Position numbers and translations under genes: made by a program. Positions 1 through 5,640 of a stretch of 6,163 nucleotides of DNA are shown piece after piece. The notes beneath the pieces are model-generated. The model saw only the letters and a program-made list of their open reading frames with translations. It made no database searches and was not told the DNA's origin. This stretch comes from Spirochaetaceae bacterium (GTDB lineage: Bacteria; Spirochaetota; Spirochaetia; Treponematales; Breznakiellaceae), in assembly GCA_031265025.1 (NCBI GenBank), contig JAISDF010000226.1, positions 1-6,163 on the forward strand. The letters are read 5' to 3'. How positions within the stretch are numbered: position 1 is the first letter of the stretch; every line of letters starts with the position of its first letter.

Positions 1-242
1 GGGGCGTCCCTGATGGGCTCCATAATTCTGAAAAGATCCCGCTGGGTTACGGCAAAGCGGTGGAGTTTTTCGTAGCCGCCGAATTCATTGATGCCCCATT
101 CCTCAAGGCCGAAAGATACCTGGGGCGTGAGCGCTTCCAGGGGCTTGTTCACCCATTCGGCGGCTATTTTTCGCATGGCGCCGTAAAAATCGCCGACCAC
201 ACCGTCAAGGTCAACGCCAAGAATAAAGCTGCTGTTATCCAT
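1..242 (-). CDS. HAD-superfamily 5'(3')-deoxyribonucleotidase-like protein, 3' end cut off by the window
   Basis: The first 80 codons are visible; the gene runs off the left edge. The N-terminus reads MDNSSFILGVDLDGVVGDFY. The DLDGV stretch is HAD motif I, with D11 as the expected nucleophile and D13 as the expected general acid/base. Proteins of this form, with a DxDGVxxDF start and a following helix, include bacterial relatives of the NT5C-type cytosolic 5'(3')-deoxyribonucleotidases, which remove phosphate from nucleoside monophosphates. Only motif I is in view, so the substrate is not established and another HAD phosphatase is possible. The start is well supported: an AAGGAG Shine-Dalgarno lies 7 bp upstream of the ATG, and it overlaps the TAA stop of glgX (253-255). 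The gap to glgX is 10 bp, so this is the third gene of the acyltransferase-glgX operon. Confidence 0.75.
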   Translation of the reverse strand, partial: MDNSSFILGVDLDGVVGDFYGAMRKIAAEWVNKPLEALTPQVSFGLEEWGINEFGGYEKLHRFAVTQRDLFRIMEPIRDA

Positions 243-243
243 G

Positions 244-256
244 TCAAACTCCTTAT
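244..256 (-). promoter_or_regulatory. Shine-Dalgarno of the HAD gene, overlapping the glgX stop codon
   Basis: On the minus strand the sequence reads CATAAGGAGTTTGACATGG. The glgX stop TAA shares bases with the AAGGAG ribosome binding site, 7 bp before the ATG at 242. This fixes the start of the downstream gene and suggests coupled translation. It is the only strong Shine-Dalgarno I see before any gene start in the window. Confidence 0.75.
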
Positions 257-2391
257 GAAAGAAGTACCGCAAGGCTTTGTGCCCTGACCAGATAGCGGCT
301 CTGACTTTTCAGGGCCGTTCCCTCGGGGATAATGTCTTCGGGGCAGGGAAGGGAACTGTCTATCGCCCTGAGCCAGGTTTTGCCGGCGGCCGGGGGAACG
401 ATGGTAAAAAACTGGTCGCCGCCGCTTGCGTTGAACATGATGAAAAAATCATTGTCGTCCCGGTCAGCCTCGATTTCGGCCTTGCTGCCGTCCATCCTCA
501 GTGCAAGGAACCTGTCAAGTTTTCCCCAGTCGGGGGTTGTGCCGGTTTCGTCAAACCAGCTTATGTCGGGGATGGAATTATAGTTACCGTCCCTGCCGGT
601 GTAGAATTCGGGGCGCATAAAGGCGGGATGATGCAGGCGGAAGGCTATCATTTTTCTGACAAAGCGGAAGAGGTTCCGGTTTGTTTCAGGAAGCGACCAG
701 TCGTACCAGGAGATATCATTGTTCTGGCAGTAGGCATTGTTGTTTCCCTTCTGGGTTCTTCCAAATTCATCGCCGCCCAGCATCATGGGGGTTCCCTGGG
801 AGAGCAGAAGGGTGGCAAAAAAATTCTTCATTATCTTTTCGCGTAACGCCTCTGTGAGGGGCGGGGCGGAAGGCCCTTCTGTTCCGTAATTGGCGCTCAG
901 GTTATTGTCGCTGCCGTCGCGGTTTTCTTCGCCGTTTTCCTCATTGTGTTTGCGTTCATAACTTACCAGATCCTTCAGGGTAAAACCGTCGTGACTGGTA
1001 AAAAAATTTATCGAATGGAACGGCTTGCGTCCGTCCCTGAGGTAGAGGTCAGAGCTTCCGGAAAGCCGTGTGGCCAGATGCCGCGCGGTTTCGGCGTCGC
1101 CGCGCCAGTATTTGCGCACATCGTCCCGGAAGCGGTCGTTCCATTCGGCCCAGCGCCCGCCGGGGAACCAGCCTACCTGATAGGCGCCGCCGGCGTCCCA
1201 GGCTTCGGCGATGATTTTGGTGTGCCGCAGCACCGGGTCCTCGGCTATGCGCTGCAGTACGGGAGGGTCTTCCATGATTCTGCCGTCCTGGTCCCGCCCC
1301 AGTATGGACCCCAGATCAAAACGGAAACCGTCTATGTGCATTTCCACCACCCAGTAGCGCAGGCAGTCAAGGATAAGGGAACGAAGCACCGGATGATTGC
1401 AGTTTACCGTATTGCCGCAGCCCGAATAGTTCCGGTAGTACCGTTTATTCTCGTCAAGAATATAATAGACAGTGTTATCCAGACCTCTGAATGATATGGT
1501 CGGACCCATTTCGCTTCCCTCGGCGGTATGGTTGAAGACTATATCGAGGATGACCTCAAGGCCGGCCTTGTGGAGTTCCCTGACCATCTCCTTGAATTCC
1601 CTTACCGCCGCTCCGGGACTCTGGTCCGAGGAATAGGAGAGTTTGGGCGCGAAAAAGGCCACCGTAGAATACCCCCAGTAATTGGTCAGCGCCTTTCCGG
1701 TAACGGGGTTGCTGCGGGTAACTTCGTTCTCGTTAAATTCCTGGATGGGAAGGAATTCGAGGCTTGTGATTCCCAGCTTTCTGAAATAGGGAATCTTTTC
1801 GATAACGCCCCGGTAGGTGCCGGGATGCCGCACGTCAGATCCGGCGCGGGCGGTGAGACCCCGGACATGGGTTTCGTAGAGTATGCTGTGCCTGAGCGGA
1901 TAGTTCAGGGGCCGGTCGTCCTGCCAGTCAAACTCGTTATCAATGACAACGCAGCGGGGGCTGTTCCTGATATTGTCAGTGAACGAAAATGACGCGTCGG
2001 TATAATGGCCGCCGGCGTTATACCCCGAGGCGGCCTTCATGTCCCAGCAGGAAAGGCCGGTAAGGGCTTTTGCATAGGGATCGATGAGCGCCTTATGCAC
2101 ATTGAAGCGGAATCCTTTTTCGGGTATGTAGGGGCCGTCGGCCCGGTACAGGTACAGGGCTCCGGCCTTGAGACCCGGTATGTGGCAGTGCCATATATCG
2201 CCGGTACGGTTTTTCCCGGGGTTAAGAACGATTTCCCGGCAGGGACTGTCCTCTTTGTCCGATTCAAAAAGAACGAGAATTATGGATGCGGCATAACGGG
2301 AAAAAACCGCAAAGTTTATTCCCCTGCCGGTAGGGACCGCTCCCAGGGGCAGAGGCTTGCCGGTTTCAAGATCCATGCCTGTAATGTTCAT
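253..2391 (-). CDS. glgX: Glycogen debranching enzyme GlgX (GH13 isoamylase type)
   Basis: This 712-residue protein is normal in length for GlgX/isoamylase. The enzyme hydrolyses alpha-1,6 branches of (phosphorylase-limited) glycogen in the cytoplasm. Residues about 10-100 form the CBM48-like N-terminal beta domain (GKPLPLGAVPTGRGINFAVF). The GH13 barrel carries all four conserved regions: region I DIVFNH (283-288), region II GFRFDLGS with nucleophile D359, region III IIAEAWDA with acid/base E396, and region IV FTSHD with D468 as transition-state stabiliser. LGGDEFGRTQKGNNNAYCQ (about 538-556) is typical of GlgX. It is intact with no frameshift. The start at 2391 lies 12 bp after the acyltransferase stop and has no clear Shine-Dalgarno, so translational coupling is likely; a second in-frame ATG five codons on is possible. 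No other glycogen gene is in the window. Confidence 0.95.
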   Translation of the reverse strand: MNITGMDLETGKPLPLGAVPTGRGINFAVFSRYAASIILVLFESDKEDSPCREIVLNPGKNRTGDIWHCHIPGLKAGALYLYRADGPYIPEKGFRFNVHKALIDPYAKALTGLSCWDMKAASGYNAGGHYTDASFSFTDNIRNSPRCVVIDNEFDWQDDRPLNYPLRHSILYETHVRGLTARAGSDVRHPGTYRGVIEKIPYFRKLGITSLEFLPIQEFNENEVTRSNPVTGKALTNYWGYSTVAFFAPKLSYSSDQSPGAAVREFKEMVRELHKAGLEVILDIVFNHTAEGSEMGPTISFRGLDNTVYYILDENKRYYRNYSGCGNTVNCNHPVLRSLILDCLRYWVVEMHIDGFRFDLGSILGRDQDGRIMEDPPVLQRIAEDPVLRHTKIIAEAWDAGGAYQVGWFPGGRWAEWNDRFRDDVRKYWRGDAETARHLATRLSGSSDLYLRDGRKPFHSINFFTSHDGFTLKDLVSYERKHNEENGEENRDGSDNNLSANYGTEGPSAPPLTEALREKIMKNFFATLLLSQGTPMMLGGDEFGRTQKGNNNAYCQNNDISWYDWSLPETNRNLFRFVRKMIAFRLHHPAFMRPEFYTGRDGNYNSIPDISWFDETGTTPDWGKLDRFLALRMDGSKAEIEADRDDNDFFIMFNASGGDQFFTIVPPAAGKTWLRAIDSSLPCPEDIIPEGTALKSQSRYLVRAQSLAVLLS

Positions 2392-2403
2392 ATTGAATGG
2401 GTT

Positions 2404-3300
2404 CTACCGGGTATTACCGGCCAGGATTTTTTCCCGCTCCGCCACAGCGATGGCATGCACGCCGTCGAGTACCTTCATAAGCTCATCCACCGCCGCCTGT
2501 TTCTTGTCTTCCATGCCGTCCGCTTCGGCCCTTGCCCTTGCCCCTTCACGGAATTCCCGGCAGCTCTGTACCGGGCCTGCCGTATAGCGCACCACATCCC
2601 CGCTGATAAAGTCGTCCATCATATCGCCCTGGCGTATATGGAGCAGTTCTCCTGCTATGCCGATGGGACAGAAATAATCAAAAGATTTGATATATGAATC
2701 GATTTCCCTGACGCCGCGTTTTGAGGCGGGGTCCCAGGGCCTGAACCGTGTTCCCGCGGGGAATACCAGAATGAGCTTGCCTTCATACTTTATTTTGTTG
2801 AGGGTTTTCATGGCGGCCCGGTTTATCGCGTTGCTCCTGACAAGTTCTTCCCTGTCTTTTTCAGCATCGAGATCAATAAGGGCCCGGCTGGGAAAAATGA
2901 CAATGCGGGTATAGCCCGCCGCGAAAGCCGCAACCGTGGCGCTGTCCTCATTGAGCTTGCGCCCCGCAATAGCTACCAACTGGCCGGCAATATCCTTTCC
3001 AACGCCCCCTTCCTTTCTGGCAAGATAACTGAACAGGGGCAGGTCGAGATTGCTGTAATGCTCCAAAAAAAGAAGGCATGATTTGCCTGACCGGGCCTTT
3101 TCGTAAAGGTCGGCCAGGTGTTCCATGCCGCTCATCCCCGACCCGCTCTGTATATAGCCGTCAATCATCCGGTCGATGAAAGGCAGTACTTCGGGAACCG
3201 CCTGCTGGTACACATTATGCTCGGTGATGAGCGTTTCCGACTTCAATAAGGAGAGAACCTCTTTTATCAGGTTCCGGAATACTTCGCTGAGAACATCCAT
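2404..3300 (-). CDS. Glycerol-3-phosphate/lysophosphatidate-type acyltransferase (HX4D family)
   Basis: The 298-residue protein has the PlsC/GPAT acyltransferase signatures. The catalytic HX4D motif is H81-YSNL-D86 in LFLEHYSNLDLPLF. GRKLN (113-117) fits block II, FPAGTR (180-185) fits block III and CPIGIAG (211-217) fits block IV. Family members transfer an acyl chain to glycerol-3-phosphate or lysophosphatidate in phospholipid synthesis at the membrane. A long helical N-terminal region (1-70), no obvious membrane segment, and the RSNAINRAAMKTLNKI-to-FPAGTRFRPWDP layout resemble the soluble chloroplast-type GPAT, so an sn-1 enzyme is a reasonable inference; PlsC-type activity cannot be excluded. 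Block III has Ala182 where most PlsC/PlsB proteins have Glu. The ATG at 3300 has no Shine-Dalgarno but sits 7 bp from a strong -10, implying leaderless translation. It is the first gene of a three-gene operon. Confidence 0.85.
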   Translation of the reverse strand: MDVLSEVFRNLIKEVLSLLKSETLITEHNVYQQAVPEVLPFIDRMIDGYIQSGSGMSGMEHLADLYEKARSGKSCLLFLEHYSNLDLPLFSYLARKEGGVGKDIAGQLVAIAGRKLNEDSATVAAFAAGYTRIVIFPSRALIDLDAEKDREELVRSNAINRAAMKTLNKIKYEGKLILVFPAGTRFRPWDPASKRGVREIDSYIKSFDYFCPIGIAGELLHIRQGDMMDDFISGDVVRYTAGPVQSCREFREGARARAEADGMEDKKQAAVDELMKVLDGVHAIAVAEREKILAGNTR

Positions 3301-3307
3301 GGAATCT

Positions 3308-3336
3308 AGTATAAAATGAGAGCGGAATCCTGTAAA
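3308..3336 (-). promoter_or_regulatory. Sigma-70-type promoter of the acyltransferase-glgX-HAD operon, probably leaderless
   Basis: On the minus strand, -35 TTTACA (3336-3331) is followed by a 17-bp spacer and -10 TATACT (3313-3308). Each hexamer matches the consensus at five of six positions and the spacer is optimal. Only 7 bp (AGATTCC) separate the -10 from the ATG, so transcription should begin at or next to the A of the start codon. There is no ribosome binding site. A TTG at codon 19 with AAGAGG upstream is a weaker alternative start. Confidence 0.75.
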
Positions 3337-3382
3337 GAGAAACCTTGAGGCAGATAGTATCCCTTGATTTCCTTAGATTAGC

Positions 3383-3551
3383 CGGTAATGCTCTGTTTTG
3401 CTCACCCAGCGAAAGGACGCCAAGCGATTGCAGGGAGGGGTGGCAGGGGGAAAAGCGCCCTCCGCAAGGAGGGCCTTTACCCCCTGACAGGACCCCTGAA
3501 ACGTTCCTGCGGTGTCCTTTCGCTTTCTGCAGGGTAGACAGAGCGTTACTG
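3383..3551. repeat. 169-bp imperfect palindrome (MITE-like or structured RNA element) after pepT
   Basis: The element folds almost end to end. The nested arms, outside to inside, are: 3383-3396 with 3538-3551 (14 pairs, two G-T); 3404-3407 with 3532-3535; 3408-3421 with 3511-3524 (14 pairs, one G-T, 11 perfect in a row); 3430-3434 with 3506-3510; 3436-3441 with 3492-3497; 3444-3450 with 3480-3486; 3452-3455 with 3475-3478; 3457-3463 with 3468-3474, closed by a GCAA loop. That is about 61 pairs in all. The right arm ends exactly before the pepT stop codon (3552-3554). TTAG occurs just outside both ends (3378-3381 and 3552-3555), a possible but weak target duplication. No believable ORF lies inside it. 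It shares sequence blocks with 5433-5594. Confidence 0.8.
3451..3478 (-). terminator. Intrinsic terminator for pepT
   Basis: Read on the minus strand, AAAG-GCCCTCC-TTGC-GGAGGGC-G-CTTTT forms a 7-bp GC stem with a four-base loop. An AAAG/CTTT extension with one bulged base follows, then the T run. The outer arm 3444-3450/3480-3486 lengthens the stem. It lies about 75 bp after the pepT stop, within the larger palindrome. On the plus strand the stem lacks a T tract of comparable quality. Confidence 0.75.
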
Positions 3552-4793
3552 TTAGACCCCGCTGTAAAGCCGCGCCAGTTCTATTACCATCTTTGAGGCG
3601 GCGAGCATATCGGGTATGGACGCCCATTCGGCGGGGCCGTGAAAATTTCTGCCGCCGGTAAAAATGTTGGGGGTGGGTATACCCAGTTCGGTAAGCCTGG
3701 ACCCGTCGGTTCCGCCCCGTATAGGCTTGAGATGTACGGGTATGCCGAGGTTTTTCGCCGCCTGGGTGAGCCGTTCAAGCACTTCCGGGTGCTGGTCTAT
3801 CTTTTCCTTCATATTAAGATACTGAAGTTTGGAAGTAACCGTTACCTTCCCGCCGGGAAACTGGGCTTCTACGGCCCCGGCAAAAGCGTCAAGGCTGGAA
3901 ACCCGCTTCTTTGCCTTGTCGTGGTCAAAGTCCCTGATGATAAGTTCCAGTTCGGCCTTTTCGTGGGTCCCTTTAAGCGAACTGAGACCGTAAAAGCCGT
4001 AATAGCCGTCGGTGGCCTCGGGACTCTCGGTCCGGGGCAGCATGGCGGCAAAATACGCGGCCATGAGGGCGGCGTTTGCCAGGATACCCCTGGCGGTTCC
4101 CGGATGGATTACCCTGCCCCGGAAGGCCACCTTGGCCGAATAGGCGGTAAAACACTCGGTTTCAAGTTCTCCCAGAGGACCGCCGTCAAGGGTATAGCAG
4201 GCCGTTGACTTGAGTTTGTCCAGGGGGAATTCGGGAAGCCCCTTGCCGGTTTCCTCATCAGGGGTGAATATCAGTTCCAGCGTTCCATGGGGAATCTCAG
4301 GATGGTCAAGCAGCCAGGCCGCCGCGCCCATGATTGCGGCTATACCGGCCTTGTCATCGGCGCCCAGAAGGGTAGTCCCGTCGGTATGAATAATAGCCTT
4401 CCCCTTCTGGGCCGCAAGGTCCGCGTCCAGGGCAGGATCAAGGACAAAGGAACCAAGATCAATGCGCCTGCCGTCATAGGGATCTTCAACTATAGCTTTT
4501 ACATTCTTCCCCGATGTCTCGGCGGAAGTATCCATATGGGCAAGAAACCCCACGGCACCTTCACAGCCCGGCGCCGGGGGAATACGGGCAACAACATAGC
4601 AGTGCCCGGTAAGCTCCACATCGCCGGCACCAAGGGAACGAAGCTCCTCTACCAGAGCGCGGGCAAGCTCCCACTGCCCCGGCGTTGACGGCGTCTCGTC
4701 CACCGAATAAGCGCTGGTAGTTTCATACCCAACGTATTTCAAAAAGCGCGGAATCACATACTCATAGATAGCACTATCGCTGATGGTTTTCAT
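3552..4793 (-). CDS. pepT: Peptidase T (tripeptide aminopeptidase, M20B zinc family)
   Basis: With the start at 4793 the protein is 413 residues, matching the usual PepT length of about 410. PepT is a cytoplasmic dinuclear zinc enzyme that removes the N-terminal residue of tripeptides. All the expected metal and catalytic positions are present: H86 and D88 in AHMDT, D146 in LLGADDKAG, E180-E181 in TPDEETGKG, D203 in TLDGG, and H385 in GGRNFHG. The peptide-binding/dimerisation domain lies between about 215 and 325. The frame is open upstream to 4907, but that extension would cover the promoter and the divergent gene, and is not conserved-looking, so I reject it. The ATG at 4793 is 7 bp from a TATACT -10, with no proper Shine-Dalgarno, implying a leaderless message. 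It is monocistronic and ends at a hairpin terminator. Confidence 0.93.
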   Translation of the reverse strand: MKTISDSAIYEYVIPRFLKYVGYETTSAYSVDETPSTPGQWELARALVEELRSLGAGDVELTGHCYVVARIPPAPGCEGAVGFLAHMDTSAETSGKNVKAIVEDPYDGRRIDLGSFVLDPALDADLAAQKGKAIIHTDGTTLLGADDKAGIAAIMGAAAWLLDHPEIPHGTLELIFTPDEETGKGLPEFPLDKLKSTACYTLDGGPLGELETECFTAYSAKVAFRGRVIHPGTARGILANAALMAAYFAAMLPRTESPEATDGYYGFYGLSSLKGTHEKAELELIIRDFDHDKAKKRVSSLDAFAGAVEAQFPGGKVTVTSKLQYLNMKEKIDQHPEVLERLTQAAKNLGIPVHLKPIRGGTDGSRLTELGIPTPNIFTGGRNFHGPAEWASIPDMLAASKMVIELARLYSGV

Positions 4794-4800
4794 GCCCACC

Positions 4801-4829
4801 AGTATATGCCCCGGCAGGGCTTCTGTAAA
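4801..4829 (-). promoter_or_regulatory. pepT promoter, probably leaderless
   Basis: On the minus strand, -35 TTTACA (4829-4824), a 17-bp spacer and -10 TATACT (4806-4801) are followed by 7 bp (GGTGGGC) and the pepT ATG. Hexamers and both spacings are identical to those of the acyltransferase operon promoter at 3308-3336, although the spacer and discriminator sequences differ. The nearby GGTGGG is too close to the ATG to act as a normal ribosome binding site. Confidence 0.75.
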
Positions 4830-4834
4830 CCACC

Positions 4835-4862
4835 TTGCAAATTTAATTTCGTTATATATACT
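4835..4862 (+). promoter_or_regulatory. Divergent promoter of the HicBA-like pair
   Basis: TTGCAA (4835-4840), a 16-bp spacer and TATACT (4857-4862) precede the ATG at 4873 by 10 bp, giving a predicted leader of only about 3-4 bases. No Shine-Dalgarno is visible. The -10 overlaps a perfect TATATATA palindrome (4853-4860), and this -35 lies only 5 bp from the pepT -35 on the other strand, so the two promoters are packed back to back in 79 bp and may interfere. TATA-rich alternatives for the -10 at 4853-4860 make the exact hexamer uncertain. Confidence 0.55.
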
Positions 4863-4872
4863 ACTTGAACGA

Positions 4873-5139
4873 ATGGAGTTTGACGATTTTGTTTTGGTAT
4901 TTAACACCCCCTATAAAATCAATGTAAGGCGCGAAAACGAATACTTTATTCACGAGGACCCGCAGCTTGATATGACCTGCTGGGGCAAAACACTCGAAGA
5001 ATTGTTTGATTCGGTCTTTGAGGAATTCCATTTTTTATGGAAAGACATAGCATTGGAAGAGGATGAGAAACTGGACGAATCGGCGCAAAAGCTGAAGCAA
5101 ATACTTTTAATTATCGCAAAAGAAGAAAAAATAAAATGA
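4873..5139 (+). CDS. Small HicB-like protein, probable antitoxin partner
   Basis: The 88-residue acidic protein begins MEFDDFVLVFNTPYKINVRR. The segment EYFIHEDPQLDMTCWGKTLEELFDSVFEEFHFLWKDIA (24-60) resembles the HicB core, in which a beta strand carrying the target-mimic region is followed by a GxTxEEAxxNxxEA helix; here it reads WGKTLEELFDSVFEEF. The tail (61-88) is a charged helix. A typical HicB C-terminal ribbon-helix-helix or helix-turn-helix DNA-binding domain is absent, so if this is an antitoxin it may not autoregulate. The upstream ATG at 4783 overlaps the start of pepT and its promoter, so I prefer 4873. The stop overlaps the next gene in an ATGA (5136-5139), as in coupled toxin-antitoxin pairs. 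GC is low (about 39% across the pair), suggesting transfer. Family assignment is by eye only. Confidence 0.6.
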   Translation: MEFDDFVLVFNTPYKINVRRENEYFIHEDPQLDMTCWGKTLEELFDSVFEEFHFLWKDIALEEDEKLDESAQKLKQILLIIAKEEKIK

Positions 5140-5414
5140 CACTCAAAACAAACGACATAAAATCCAATCTTTGCAAGAAAGGTTTTGCGGAGAGTAACAC
5201 CGACCATAAAGTATTTTGGTTTTATATAGACGGCACACGCACACCAATACGGACAAAGTTCAGCCATTCGGCAGACGAAGTCGGCGATAATTTAATTCAT
5301 TTGATGGCAAACCAAATACATTTAACCAAAGGCGAATTTGTAAAGTTCGCAAATTGTCAAATTAGTGAGCGGGAATATATCGAAATCCAAAAAGGGCTTG
5401 GCAATCTGAAATAA
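5136..5414 (+). CDS. HicA-like small protein, probable toxin of a type II module
   Basis: The 92-residue protein begins MTLKTNDIKSNLCKKGF. The N-terminal helix is followed by HKVFWFYIDGTRTPIRTKFSH (24-44), which suggests the three-stranded sheet of the HicA double-stranded-RNA-binding-like fold. H24, in NTDHKVFWF, sits where HicA toxins carry their catalytic histidine (usually in a GSHH stretch), and H44 follows the strands. The C-terminal half (50-88, with ANQIHLTKGEFVKFANCQISEREY) is longer than in classical HicA of about 60 residues, so this is at best an extended relative. HicA toxins cleave mRNA; whether this one does is inference. Translation is probably coupled to the upstream gene through the 4-bp ATGA overlap. 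The order, antitoxin-like gene first, is reversed from the classical hicAB order. GC is low compared with the flanks. Confidence 0.6.
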   Translation: MTLKTNDIKSNLCKKGFAESNTDHKVFWFYIDGTRTPIRTKFSHSADEVGDNLIHLMANQIHLTKGEFVKFANCQISEREYIEIQKGLGNLK

Positions 5415-5417
5415 TAC

Positions 5418-5438
5418 GCCTTTAGCCTTTACAAGGCG
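5418..5438. terminator. Weak hairpin after the HicBA-like pair
   Basis: CGCCTT (5418-5423) pairs with AAGGCG (5433-5438) around a 9-base loop, just 4 bp past the stop of the plus-strand pair. There is no T run on the plus side; on the minus side it is followed by TATTATTTC. It may be a modest bidirectional terminator. An alternative fold pairs 5425-5429 with 5433-5437. Confidence 0.3.
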
Positions 5439-5594
5439 CCGCCGCTCATGCCGGATTTTAGCATCGGAATAAGGAGGGGGGCCTGTTTCCTCACCCGCCG
5501 ATTGCAAACAGCCGCCATAGCTCCCGGCCCCCCTGCGGCGCAGCCCGTTGGTCTGCGCCTACCCCCCAAAAAGCGCCAGGCGTCTTTGCGTTAC
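5433..5594. repeat. Second hairpin-rich intergenic element, related to 3383-3551
   Basis: This stretch between the HicA-like gene and the surface-protein gene has no believable ORF but many inverted repeats: 5433-5440 with 5579-5586 (8 pairs, one G-T); AGGGGGGCC 5475-5483 with 5526-5534 (9 pairs); 5484-5488 with 5506-5510; GGCGCAG 5537-5543 with CTGCGCC 5553-5559. It also holds five short blocks also found in the 3383-3551 element in the same order and orientation: CTGTTT (5483), CTCACCC (5490), CGATTGCA (5499), AAAAGCGC (5569) and GCGTTAC (5588). The boundaries are uncertain. Like the first element, it follows the stop of a minus-strand gene. Confidence 0.6.
5568..5587 (-). terminator. Probable intrinsic terminator of the surface-protein gene
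   Basis: On the minus strand AAAGACGC-CTG-GCGCTTTTT forms a 7-pair stem with one bulged A and a three-base loop, running into five Ts. It lies about 54 bp after the stop at 5641. AGCGCC further upstream (5619-5624 on plus as ggcgct) could compete for the same 3' arm. The stem is short, so efficiency is uncertain. Confidence 0.5.
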
Positions 5595-5596
5595 CC

Positions 5597-5620
5597 CCGT
5601 GGAAATGCCGCCTCCCACGG
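5597..5620 (-). other. GC-rich hairpin just after the surface-protein stop
   Basis: CCGTGG (5597-5602) and CCACGG (5615-5620) form a 6-bp stem with a 12-base loop, about 20 bp past the stop at 5641. No T tract follows on the minus strand, so it is probably part of the structured 3' end and not a terminator by itself. Confidence 0.3.
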
Positions 5621-5640
5621 CGCTGGCACCCTACATTTAC

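Noticed and set aside
2005..2697. Long plus-strand frame opposite glgX and the acyltransferase
   Set aside because: It is antisense to two clear enzyme genes; long shadow frames are common in GC-rich DNA, and its translation shows no domain.
3378..3555. TTAG flanks taken as proof of transposition
   Set aside because: A four-base match with one extra base on the left can occur by chance, and the right copy is part of the pepT stop; kept only as a weak hint.
3345..3596. Plus-strand 83-residue open frame across the palindrome
   Set aside because: It overlaps the pepT 3' end, lies within the structured repeat, has no ribosome binding site and no recognisable protein pattern (Pro/Arg-rich low-complexity translation).
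4794..4907. N-terminal extension of PepT by 38 residues from an ATG at 4907
   Set aside because: It would run through the pepT promoter and the start of the divergent gene, exceeds normal PepT length, and the ATG at 4793 matches family starts and the promoter.
5322..5507. Minus-strand 61-residue frame between the HicA-like gene and the second element
   Set aside because: It is antisense to the HicA-like gene, lacks a ribosome binding site and has no recognisable features.
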